Source: Rhizobium grahamii (lineage in GTDB: Bacteria; Pseudomonadota; Alphaproteobacteria; Rhizobiales; Rhizobiaceae). Taken from it: 64,000 nucleotides of DNA. Below the pieces are notes generated by a model. It was given only the letters and a program-made list of their open reading frames with translations, searched no databases and was not told where the DNA came from. The stretch lies in NCBI RefSeq assembly GCF_009498215.1, contig NZ_CP043498.1, forward strand, positions 186,001 to 250,000, given 5' to 3'. Made by a program: the position numbers and the translations under genes. Each line of letters starts with the position of its first letter. Within the stretch, counting starts at the first letter, position 1. Positions 1 to 7,463 of this stretch are shown here, in pieces.

Positions 1-109
1 GTCGCTCGTTACTTTCCCGGGTCTCTGCATCCTCATCACCGTTCTCGCCATTAACCTGATGGGCGACGGTCTGCGTGATGCGCTCGATCCCAAACTGAAG
101 AGGTCCTGA
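1..109 (+). CDS. ABC transporter permease, C-terminal end (partial)
   Basis: Only the last 35 codons are present; the gene begins upstream of the window. The visible tail has a hydrophobic segment ([19 protein letters not shown]) followed by DALDPKLK. This is the typical C-terminus of the second permease (OppC/DppC type) of peptide/nickel-family ABC importers. The TGA stop lies one base before the ATG of the following ATPase gene, so it is the upstream member of the same operon. The substrate cannot be read from this fragment. Confidence 0.8.
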   Translation, partial: SLVTFPGLCILITVLAINLMGDGLRDALDPKLKRS

Positions 110-110
110 T

Positions 111-965
111 ATGGCACTTCTCGAAATCGAAAATCTCGTCGTCGAGTTCCAGACCTCGACCGGTGCGTTCCGCGCCGTCGATGGTGTATCGCTCAAGGTT
201 CACGCCGGCGAAGTCCTTGCCATCGTTGGCGAGTCCGGTTCCGGCAAGTCGGTCTCCATGCTCGCCGCGATGGGTCTCCTGCCGTGGACGGCAAAGGTCA
301 CCGCCGACAAGATGGTCTTCGACGGCCGCAACCTGCTTGGCATGTCCGCGCGCGAGCGGCGCAACATCATCGGCAAGGATATGTCGATGATCTTCCAGGA
401 GCCGATCGCAAGCCTCAATCCCTGCTTCACCGTCGGGTTCCAGATCGAAGAAGTTCTGCGAATCCATATGGGCATGGACAAGGCCGCGCGGCGCAAGCGT
501 GCTGTCGAGCTGTTCGAGGCCGTCGGCATTCCCAATCCTGCGGAACGCCTCGGCCACTTCCCGCACCAGATGTCGGGCGGCCAGTGCCAGCGCGTGATGA
601 TCGCCATCGCGATTGCCTGCAATCCGAAGCTTCTCATCGCCGACGAGCCGACGACCGCGCTCGACGTCACCATTCAGAAACAGATCCTCGATCTCCTGAT
701 GCGCCTGCAGACGGAGCACGGCATGGGTCTCATCATGATCACGCACAACATGGGCGTCGTCGCCGAGACGGCCGATCGGGTGATCGTCCAGTACAAGGGT
801 CGCAAGATGGAGGAGGCCGACGTGCTCTCGCTCTTTGAAGCGCCGAAAAGCGATTATACCCGCGCACTGCTCGCCGCCTTGCCCGACAATGCGACAGGCG
901 ACCGTCTGCCGACGATCGGCGAGCTTTTCAATCCAGCCAAGGCTGTGCAGGGAGCTGCCCAATGA
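111..965 (+). CDS. Opp/Dpp-type ABC transporter ATP-binding protein (DppD-like)
   Basis: First of two cytoplasmic ATPases energising an Opp/Dpp-type importer. In the 284-residue protein the Walker A GESGSGKS is at about 40-47, the Q-loop (IFQEP) near 96, the signature SGGQ at 155-158 and Walker B LLIADEP at 174-180. The usual C-terminal oligopeptide/dipeptide extension is short (ends near APKSDYTRALLAALP), so the protein is about 40 residues shorter than classical DppD. It starts one base after the permease stop and its TGA overlaps the next ATG (ATGA), showing translational coupling. The substrate is unknown. The Opp/Dpp family also includes sugar importers, and the gluconokinase downstream makes a sugar or sugar acid possible; that is inference. 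Confidence 0.9.
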   Translation: MALLEIENLVVEFQTSTGAFRAVDGVSLKVHAGEVLAIVGESGSGKSVSMLAAMGLLPWTAKVTADKMVFDGRNLLGMSARERRNIIGKDMSMIFQEPIASLNPCFTVGFQIEEVLRIHMGMDKAARRKRAVELFEAVGIPNPAERLGHFPHQMSGGQCQRVMIAIAIACNPKLLIADEPTTALDVTIQKQILDLLMRLQTEHGMGLIMITHNMGVVAETADRVIVQYKGRKMEEADVLSLFEAPKSDYTRALLAALPDNATGDRLPTIGELFNPAKAVQGAAQ

Positions 966-1804
966 CGTCAGTTCTCGAAGGAAAGAATATCGTCCGCAAC
1001 TACTACCTGCCGGGCGGCCTCTTCAAGAAAGAGAAGACCGTGCACGCCGTCAAGGGCGTGAGCTTCAAGGTGGAGCAGGGCAAGACGCTGGCGATCGTCG
1101 GCGAAAGTGGCTGCGGTAAGTCCACGCTGGCGCGCATCATCACCATGATCGATCCGGCGAGCGGCGGCGAGCTGTTCATCGACGGCAAGAAGGTTGATAT
1201 CGCTGCCGGTGACCTGACGCCCGAGATGCGCCGCAAGGTGCAGATCGTCTTCCAGAACCCCTACGGTTCACTGAACCCGCGCAAGAAGATCGGCGATATC
1301 CTGATGGAGCCGCTGATCATCAACACCGACACGCCGGCGGCCGAACGCCGCGAATTGGCGATGGCGATGCTGAAGAAGGTCGGCCTTCAGGACGTCCACT
1401 TCAACCGCTATCCGCACATGTTCTCGGGCGGTCAGCGCCAGCGCATCGCGATTGCCCGCGCGCTGATGCTGAAGCCGCGGCTTCTGGTACTGGATGAGCC
1501 GGTCTCGGCGCTCGACCTGTCTGTGCAGGCTCAGGTGTTGAACCTGCTCGCCGATCTGCAGGACGAGCTGAACCTGACCTACGTCTTCATCAGCCACGAC
1601 CTCTCGGTCGTCCGCTACATGGCAGACGACGTCATGGTCATGTATTACGGCGAGGCAGTCGAGTACGGGTCGCGAGATCAGGTCTTCAGTGATCCGCAGC
1701 ATAGCTATACAAAGACCCTGTTTGCGGCCACGCCGCGTGCCGATGTCGATACCATCAAGGCACGCCTGGCTCGCAAGAATGCATCCCTGTCGGCTGCATC
1801 GTAG
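962..1804 (+). CDS. Opp/Dpp-type ABC transporter ATP-binding protein (DppF-like)
   Basis: Second ATPase of the same importer, expected to pair with the preceding subunit as a heterodimer beneath the two permeases. In the 280-residue protein, Walker A GESGCGKST is at 47-55, the Q-loop QNPYGSLNPR begins near 98 (a typical DppF/OppF signature), SGGQRQRIAIARAL starts at 155 and Walker B LLVLDEP is at 174-180. The start ATG overlaps the previous stop by 4 bp. The C-terminal extension after SYTKTLFAATP is short. A gap of 50 bp separates it from gluconokinase, compatible with a single transcript. Confidence 0.9.
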   Translation: MTSVLEGKNIVRNYYLPGGLFKKEKTVHAVKGVSFKVEQGKTLAIVGESGCGKSTLARIITMIDPASGGELFIDGKKVDIAAGDLTPEMRRKVQIVFQNPYGSLNPRKKIGDILMEPLIINTDTPAAERRELAMAMLKKVGLQDVHFNRYPHMFSGGQRQRIAIARALMLKPRLLVLDEPVSALDLSVQAQVLNLLADLQDELNLTYVFISHDLSVVRYMADDVMVMYYGEAVEYGSRDQVFSDPQHSYTKTLFAATPRADVDTIKARLARKNASLSAAS

Positions 1805-1854
1805 GGCGCGTTTGCCGCGTCCGATCGGGCCGGCTTAACGAGCGAGACGAAGCA

Positions 1855-2385
1855 ATGCCAGAGATCGAAAACCACCCCCATGCCGTTATCGTCATGGGGG
1901 TGAGCGGTTCAGGGAAGACGTCGATAGCTGAAAAGCTGGCTGAGCTGCTTGGCGTCGGTTTCGTCGAGGGCGATCGCCTCCATCCTGCTTCGAATGTCGA
2001 GAAGATGTCGAAGGGCATTCCACTAACGGACGATGACCGTATGCCCTGGCTCGATCTGATCGGCGATGCGATGAAAGCGTCGATCGCGAGCGGGCAGGGC
2101 ATTGTCGTGTCCTGCTCGGCATTGAAGCGTATCTATCGCGACCGTTTGCGCAACGCCGTCGGTGGTAATCTCTTCTTCGTCTATCTCTCCGGCTCCAGGG
2201 AGTTGCTGACAAGACGCATGGGCGAGCGCAAGGGCCACTTCATGCCCTTGTCGCTGCTCGAAAGCCAGCTTGCAACGCTCGAGGTGCCGACCGGCGAGGC
2301 GGGTGTCGTAACGGTGGATATCGACGACACGATCGATGGCATTGTCGCCACGGCTCTTCGCGATCTCAGGAAGCTGCTTGCCTAG
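1855..2385 (+). CDS. gntK: gluconokinase
   Basis: Phosphorylates D-gluconate with ATP to 6-phosphogluconate, feeding the Entner-Doudoroff and pentose phosphate pathways. At 176 residues it has the normal size of the GntK/thermoresistant gluconokinase family. The P-loop GVSGSGKT is at about 15-22, followed by the family-typical FVEGDRLHPASNVEKM block and the DDDRMPWL and VVSCSALKRIYRDRLR motifs. It follows the ABC ATPase genes on the same strand at 50 bp and may be co-transcribed with them. It ends at a palindrome shared with the convergent oxidoreductase gene. Confidence 0.92.
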   Translation: MPEIENHPHAVIVMGVSGSGKTSIAEKLAELLGVGFVEGDRLHPASNVEKMSKGIPLTDDDRMPWLDLIGDAMKASIASGQGIVVSCSALKRIYRDRLRNAVGGNLFFVYLSGSRELLTRRMGERKGHFMPLSLLESQLATLEVPTGEAGVVTVDIDDTIDGIVATALRDLRKLLA

Positions 2386-2397
2386 ATCCGGTAAAAT

Positions 2398-2437
2398 AGA
2401 GCGTCCTTTGTGCGTCCTTGAGGACGCATGGCGCTCT
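2398..2437. terminator. nested palindrome between convergent genes, probable bidirectional terminator
   Basis: Inner stem TGCGTCC/GGACGCA with loop TTGA (2411-2428) lies inside an outer AGAGCG/CGCTCT pairing (2398-2403 and 2432-2437). It sits between the convergent ends of gntK and the DadA-like gene and overlaps the latter's stop codon. No long T-run follows on either strand, so termination is inferred from position and symmetry. Confidence 0.45.
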
Positions 2438-3680
2438 AGGCGAAGCGCTTCGGCGAATAGGCCGAAATATCGATAAACGGTTTCTCGCCGGTGAGTAGTT
2501 CCGCGAGCGCTCGGCCGGTGACTGGCCCCAGCGTCAGCCCGTGATGGGCGTGGCCGAAAGCGAACCACAATCCATCATGCCTGTAAGCCTTGCCGATAAT
2601 CGGCATCATGTCCGGAGTGCACGGGCGTGCTCCCATCCACGGTTCCGGATCCAGACGCTCGCCAAGCGGAAACACCGTGCGCGCCACCTTTTCGGCGCGG
2701 TCGAGCTGCACCGGCGTCTTCGGCGCGTCGAGCGCCGCGAACTCGGCCCCCGTCGTCAGCCGGATGCCGTTTTCCATAGGAGCCATCAGATAGCCAAGCT
2801 CGGTATCGGCCACCGTGTTGTTTAGCACCGCGTCGCCCTTGGCCGAATAATGCATGTGATAGCCACGCTTGACGCCGAGCGGGAAGGCGTAGCCGAGCCG
2901 GCGCGTGGCGACGGCTGCCCATGGTCCGAGCGCCATGACGGCTTCGTCGGCTTCGATGGGGCCCTCGTCGGTCGCCACCTTCCAGCCGGCGCCATATCTG
3001 CCGAAGGAATTCGCATCGCCCGTGATGAAGCGTCCGCCGAGGCTCTCGAAGTATGTGAGGTAGCTTGCGGTCAGCGCCTGCGGATTGGTGACCGACCACG
3101 GGTCCGTCCACTTCAGCGCACCGACGAAACCGAGGTTCAGGTCCGGCTCCAGCCGCGCCAGATCGCTGGTGTCGAGCCGATCGAAGCCGACGCCGAATTC
3201 CCTTTGCAGCCGCTCCGCCTCGGAGAATTCCGCGTCGCGCTTCTCCGGCGTGCGAAACACCTCGATCCAGCCGTTCTTCCGGATCAGGTGCTGCGCGCCC
3301 GACGCCTCGATCAGGTCGTGATGCTCGGAAATCGAGTGTTCGATCAGCGGCGCATAGGCTTTCGAGATGATCTCGTGGCGCTTGGCGTTGGAATGCCACC
3401 AGTAGCGCGCGAGGAAGGAGAGCTGCTTCGGCAGCGCCTTGAGATGATAGTGCGCATCGATCCGGTTGTTGAAGGCATAGCGGATCAGAAGGCCGAGTTG
3501 CTGTGGGAAGCCGTATGGAACCACACCTTCACGCTGGATGAGGCCGGCATTGCCGAAGGACGTTTCGCGTCCCGGAGCTTTGCGGTCAATCAGTACAACC
3601 TGTCGCCCGCGGCGTTGCAGATGAATGGCAGTCGATACGCCTACAATGCCGGCACCAAGTACAATTACCGTCTTCGTCAT
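2436..3680 (-). CDS. FAD-dependent D-amino acid dehydrogenase-like oxidoreductase (DadA family)
   Basis: A 414-residue DAO-superfamily flavoenzyme that oxidatively deaminates an amino acid or related amine, probably peripheral to the inner membrane and passing electrons to the respiratory chain. The Rossmann FAD-binding motif GAGIVGVSTA is at residues 9-18. The DadA-type block SFGNAGLIQREGVVPYGFPQ follows at about 41, and the C-terminal WMGARPCTPDMMPIIG and FGHAHHGLTLGPVTG motifs complete the FAD site. The length matches DadA (about 415-430). No racemase gene lies next to it, so a role in alanine catabolism is not supported by context and the substrate is open. Confidence 0.82.
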   Translation of the reverse strand: MTKTVIVLGAGIVGVSTAIHLQRRGRQVVLIDRKAPGRETSFGNAGLIQREGVVPYGFPQQLGLLIRYAFNNRIDAHYHLKALPKQLSFLARYWWHSNAKRHEIISKAYAPLIEHSISEHHDLIEASGAQHLIRKNGWIEVFRTPEKRDAEFSEAERLQREFGVGFDRLDTSDLARLEPDLNLGFVGALKWTDPWSVTNPQALTASYLTYFESLGGRFITGDANSFGRYGAGWKVATDEGPIEADEAVMALGPWAAVATRRLGYAFPLGVKRGYHMHYSAKGDAVLNNTVADTELGYLMAPMENGIRLTTGAEFAALDAPKTPVQLDRAEKVARTVFPLGERLDPEPWMGARPCTPDMMPIIGKAYRHDGLWFAFGHAHHGLTLGPVTGRALAELLTGEKPFIDISAYSPKRFA

Positions 3681-3759
3681 TTTCCGTGCAGCTCATCCTG
3701 TTCTGGCGAGGAAGATGCCTCCGGAAAACTTGGCGTGCAAACGGAATTTCGTTTTTATT

Positions 3760-4257
3760 TCAAAAACATTCCCGCTTGAGCGCGGTGCTTTCCTCAGCGA
3801 TGCGGACGCGGAGCATAAGGGCGTTGAGCAGCGAGAAGCCGAGAGCATAGAACGGTAGGCCGAAAGTGAGCGGAAGGGTGGCAATCTCGCCCGCCACGAT
3901 TGCGTAGTTCGGATGTGACATGAACCGGTAAGGTCCCCGCTGAACCAGCGGCGTCCCCGGCAATATGACGATCCGTGTCGTCCATCGTTCACCGAGAGAC
4001 GCGATGACCCAGATCCGCCCCGCCTGCAGCAGGCAGAAGATCACGAGCCAGATGGGATTGACGCTGTGTCCGGGCGCAAGCAGCCATAGCCCGGCAAGCC
4101 AGAGCGCGTGGAGCGTGACCATCAACGGATAGTGGCGCGCGCCGACTTCATGGCCGCCCTTTCGAAGGAGAGCATCAGTGTTGCGTCGCGCAAGTGCAAG
4201 TTCCGCCAGCCGCTGCAGCGTGACGAAGCTGAGAAGGATGATCGCCGGAGACATCAT
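3760..4257 (-). CDS. isoprenylcysteine carboxyl methyltransferase family membrane protein (putative polyketide O-methyltransferase)
   Basis: A 165-residue integral membrane protein with four or five hydrophobic segments and the ICMT/PEMT signature RGPYRFMSHPNYAIVAGEI in the C-terminal half, where S-adenosylmethionine binds. The ATG at 4257 overlaps the stop of the type III polyketide synthase (ATGA), so the two are translationally coupled. In Bacillus subtilis the equivalent pair BpsA-BpsB makes alkylpyrones and their methyl ethers, and a similar role is inferred here. A frame extends further upstream but lies inside the synthase gene, so the coupled start is preferred. Confidence 0.8.
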   Translation of the reverse strand: MMSPAIILLSFVTLQRLAELALARRNTDALLRKGGHEVGARHYPLMVTLHALWLAGLWLLAPGHSVNPIWLVIFCLLQAGRIWVIASLGERWTTRIVILPGTPLVQRGPYRFMSHPNYAIVAGEIATLPLTFGLPFYALGFSLLNALMLRVRIAEESTALKRECF

Positions 4258-5307
4258 GCGACCCTCCGTAGCGTCATGCAGCTTGCCGAGAAGCCCGGCC
4301 CCATCGCCAGCATCGCGGATCGCTCTGGCAATCCCTGTCGCAACGCCCGCTCCAGCACGAAAAGCACAGTTGGCGACGACATGTTGCCATATTCGGCCAG
4401 AACCTCGCGCTCGACATCGAGAGTTCCCGTCGGCAGACAAAGAACTGTCTCAAGGGCTGCCAGCACGCGCGTTCCGCCTGGGTGGCAGATGAACCGGCCA
4501 ATGTCATCCCGCGAAAGCCCGTTGCGATCGAGGATGGCATCGAGCGCTCCGCCAAGCTCTGCCTCGACAAACGGTGGCAGAGACTGCGCTAGCACCACGC
4601 CGAACCCGCCGTCATCGACCTTCCAGCCCATGATCCGAGCGTGTCGGGGAACAGATGCTCGCCGGTCGCCTCGATCTCAATGAGGCCGTCATTGCCGCCA
4701 TTTCTCAGCACACAGGCGGCCGCGCCGTCGGCAAAAAGCGCTGTCGCGATGATGTTTGCGCGCGTCAGCTCGTCCAGCCGGAAAGCCAACGTGCAGAGTT
4801 CGATCGCGACGAAAAGCACGGTAGCGCCGGGCCGGTTCCTCACCAGCCGCGCCGCGACCGCCAACCCGAAACCCCGGCAGCGCAGCCGAGGCCGAAGACC
4901 GGCACGCGCTCGATGTCGGCGCGGAACCCCATCTGGCGCGCAAGCTGGGCGTCGAGGCTGGGTGTTGCGAGCCCCGTTGACGAGACGGTGACGATGCAAT
5001 CGACGTCTTCAGCCGCCAGATCGGCGTCAGCGAGTGCTTTCGCCGCCGCCTCCGCGAACAGGCGCCGCGCCATATCGACATAGGCGGACATGCGATCCTC
5101 CCAGCCATGCGGTTCGGCAAACCAGTCAAGCGGACGCGTGGCGTGCCGGGTTCGAATGCCGGCGTTGGTAAAGACGCTCGCGAGATGGCGAAAATCCTGA
5201 AAGCGGTCTGAAAACAGTCGTGCGGCCGTTTCCGCCGCGTCTGATTGCTGGATGATGTGCTCAGGCACCGCTGTGGCGATACTGAGCAGTTTCACGTTTT
5301 TGTCCAC
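4254..5307 (-). CDS. type III polyketide synthase (chalcone synthase-like), two frameshifts as sequenced
   Basis: Condenses a fatty acyl starter with malonyl-CoA to give alkylpyrones or alkylresorcinols. The reading frame is broken twice, at the CCC run 4865-4867 and at 4635-4639. One added base at each site restores a 351-residue protein of normal length. In that protein the thiolase-fold triad is intact: Cys142 in FGLGCAAG, His276 in FICHPGG, Asn309 in EYGNMSSPT, plus GPGF at 337-340. The GTG start at 5307 is chosen because an AGGAG (5314-5318 on this strand) lies 6 bp upstream. The gene is coupled to the methyltransferase downstream. Both breaks look like under-called G/C runs, so the gene is probably functional. 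Confidence 0.82.
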
Positions 5308-5470
5308 GAAATGCTCCTGTTGCTCCCGGCAGACAGCAAACACCTCGCCCGGCTCTTTATTCGCCGGAGATGCTCACAAAGGCGTGATGGAAATGATGCG
5401 CGCCGCCCGCGAATAAAAATCGCCGCCCGCGTGTTCATTCGCTGCAACTCGATTCAAAGGAGATGAATCC

Positions 5471-6013
5471 ATGACGACTGTGAGCGTTAAGATTGCGTCC
5501 GTCCTCGCCGGCGGCTGCATGGCGGCTCTGGCCCTGTCGATGCCTGCTTTCGCGGCGGGTGGAAGCGATGACGGCGCGACCATGCCGGTGTGCAAGAAGG
5601 GTGAGATGTACGATAAGAAGACGCAGAAATGCGTCAAGCAGCATAGCGCCAACGTCACCGACGAAAATCGGGCCGATTACGCCTATGCTCTCGCCAAGGC
5701 CAAGCGCTACGACGAGGCTCTTGCCATGCTAGACACGCTGCAGAATCCCAACACTGCCGAAGCGTTGAACTATCGCGGCTACGCAACGCGCAAGCTCGGA
5801 CGGACGGACGAGGGGATTTCCTACTATCTCAAATCCGTCCAGCTGGACCCCGGCTACGCGAAGGTGCGCGAGTATCTCGGCGAGGCCTATGTCATCAAGG
5901 GTCAGATCGACCTCGCCAAGGACCAGTTGAGCACGATCAAGACGATCTGCGGTACGGACTGCGAGGAATATCGCGATCTGAACGAAGCAATCGCCGATCC
6001 TTCGAAGATCTGA
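5471..6013 (+). CDS. exported tetratricopeptide-repeat protein
   Basis: A 180-residue protein with an N-terminal signal peptide (hydrophobic core about residues 9-27, cleavage near AFAAG), so probably periplasmic. A short segment with two cysteines (CKKGEMYDKKTQKC, about 39-52) is followed by TPR-like helices from about 65 to 150, including EALNYRGYATRKLGRTDEGI. Two further cysteines lie near the C-terminus (ICGTDC). A good ribosome-binding site (AAAGGAG) precedes the ATG. It lies 38 bp upstream of an ECF sigma gene on the same strand and may be co-transcribed. Its partner or client is unknown. Confidence 0.75.
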   Translation: MTTVSVKIASVLAGGCMAALALSMPAFAAGGSDDGATMPVCKKGEMYDKKTQKCVKQHSANVTDENRADYAYALAKAKRYDEALAMLDTLQNPNTAEALNYRGYATRKLGRTDEGISYYLKSVQLDPGYAKVREYLGEAYVIKGQIDLAKDQLSTIKTICGTDCEEYRDLNEAIADPSKI

Positions 6014-6051
6014 TCGACCGAGCGGAAATACGGTGCGCAGGGAGCTTTTCG

Positions 6052-6660
6052 ATGCCGGTCGCTTACACCGAGTTTCCCGCCTATAGTCCTGCAAGACGAG
6101 GCCCGCAGGTTGTATCTGCGGGCCCTGACGGCAAACCCGTGGCGGAGGCAGTCATCGCAAGCGAAGCGGATATCAGGGGCGGGCTGGCCGGGCACCTCAC
6201 CCGGCTGTGGCGTTACGGCCTCGTCCTGTCGCACCGGCGTGATGTGGCCGACGATCTCGTGCAGCAGACGTGCATGCGTGCGCTGGAGCGAGCTGGCCAA
6301 TTCCAGCCGGGCACGCGGCTGGACCGTTGGCTGTTTGCGATCCTGCACTCGATCTGGCTGAACGAGATCCGCTCGATGCGGGTGCGTCAGGGGCATGGTT
6401 TTGTCGATGCCGAAGACGCTCTCGTGGTCGACGGCGCCCGCGAGGTCGAAGGCCACGTGATGAGGGGTCAGATATTGCGTCTGGTGAACGGGTTGCCCGA
6501 CGCGCAGCGCGCGGCGGTCTTCCTGGCCTATGTGGAAGGCCTGTCCTACAAGGAAGTGGCGGAAATATTGGATATCCCGATCGGAACCGTGATGAGCCGC
6601 CTTGCTGCGGCCCGCGCCAAGCTCGCAGAGGGTCTCGCAGGAGGGGAGGCAGCAGGATGA
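6052..6660 (+). CDS. ECF-family RNA polymerase sigma factor
   Basis: A 202-residue group 4 (extracytoplasmic function) sigma factor. The sigma-2 region lies at about 45-110 (LTRLWRYGLVLSHRRDVADD, then RLDRWLFAILHSIWLNEIRS) and the sigma-4 helix-turn-helix at about 140-195 (AAVFLAYVEGLSYKEVAEIL, IPIGTVMSRLAAARAKL). About 40 N-terminal residues precede region 2 and resemble no sigma domain. The stop overlaps the next gene's ATG (ATGA), the usual coupling of an ECF sigma factor to its anti-sigma factor. The regulon and inducing signal are not visible. Confidence 0.9.
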   Translation: MPVAYTEFPAYSPARRGPQVVSAGPDGKPVAEAVIASEADIRGGLAGHLTRLWRYGLVLSHRRDVADDLVQQTCMRALERAGQFQPGTRLDRWLFAILHSIWLNEIRSMRVRQGHGFVDAEDALVVDGAREVEGHVMRGQILRLVNGLPDAQRAAVFLAYVEGLSYKEVAEILDIPIGTVMSRLAAARAKLAEGLAGGEAAG

Positions 6661-7444
6661 GCGACGAAAGAAAATACCCCTCCGATGAAGAACTGACTGC
6701 CTTCCTCGATGGCGAACTCCCCCGGATGAGGCCCGCCGGATCGAAGCTCTGATTGCAGCCGATGGCGGTGTTGCCGAACGCGTCGAATTCCTGTCGCGCG
6801 CCAGTCTTCCTTTCGATCAGGCTTTCGCTCCGCTTCTCGCCGCCGCTCCTCATGACGATTTGCAGGCGATGCTGGCCAAGCTTTCACCTTTGCCGGAGGC
6901 CCGGCCTGCAAAAGTGGGACGCCGCGCCTTCCTCGGCGCACTCGCTGCAAGCCTCGTTGCCGGCATTGTCGTCGACCGCAGCTACATCGGCCTGCGCCGG
7001 CATCTCGACCGGGATGAAAGCAGCGAATGGCGCGCGGTCGTCGCCGAATATATCGATCTCTACACGGCCGATACCCTTTCGGGCCCGACGCCCGGTATCG
7101 AGACGCAGACCGCCGAACTCGCCATCATCCGCGACAAGCTCGGTCTGTCCCTGTCGCCGGCCTCGGTCGCGCTGTCGGGGGTCGAATTCAAGCGTGCGCT
7201 TGTCCTGCAATATGACGGCAAGCCGCTTGCCCAGATAGCCTATCTCGATCCCGAAACGGGTCCGCTTGCGCTCTGCATAGTTCGCACCGATGACGGGGCG
7301 CAGCCGCTCCGCATGGAAGGGCGAAAAGGCATGAACGTGGTCTACTGGTCGAGCGGCTCGCATGCCTTCATGCTGATCGGCCACGCCTCGCCGGAAAGGA
7401 TGCAGGAGATCGCCGGCGACGTCGAAAACAGGGTGGCGGCATAA
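6657..7444 (+). CDS. membrane-anchored anti-sigma factor, frameshifted as sequenced
   Basis: Partner of the overlapping ECF sigma gene and expected to sequester it. The N-terminal DEELTAFLDGELP segment is typical of the cytoplasmic anti-sigma domain of RskA/ChrR-like proteins. A single membrane span follows at about residues 82-101 (RRAFLGALAASLVAGIVV), then a periplasmic domain of about 160 residues. No zinc HxxxCxxC motif is seen. The frame breaks at the C-run 6719-6723. One extra C gives GELPPDEARRIEALIAADGG and a continuous 262-residue protein. A sequencing under-call is more likely than decay. Confidence 0.75.
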
Positions 7445-7463
7445 ACAGCCGCCGCCGTCCCGA

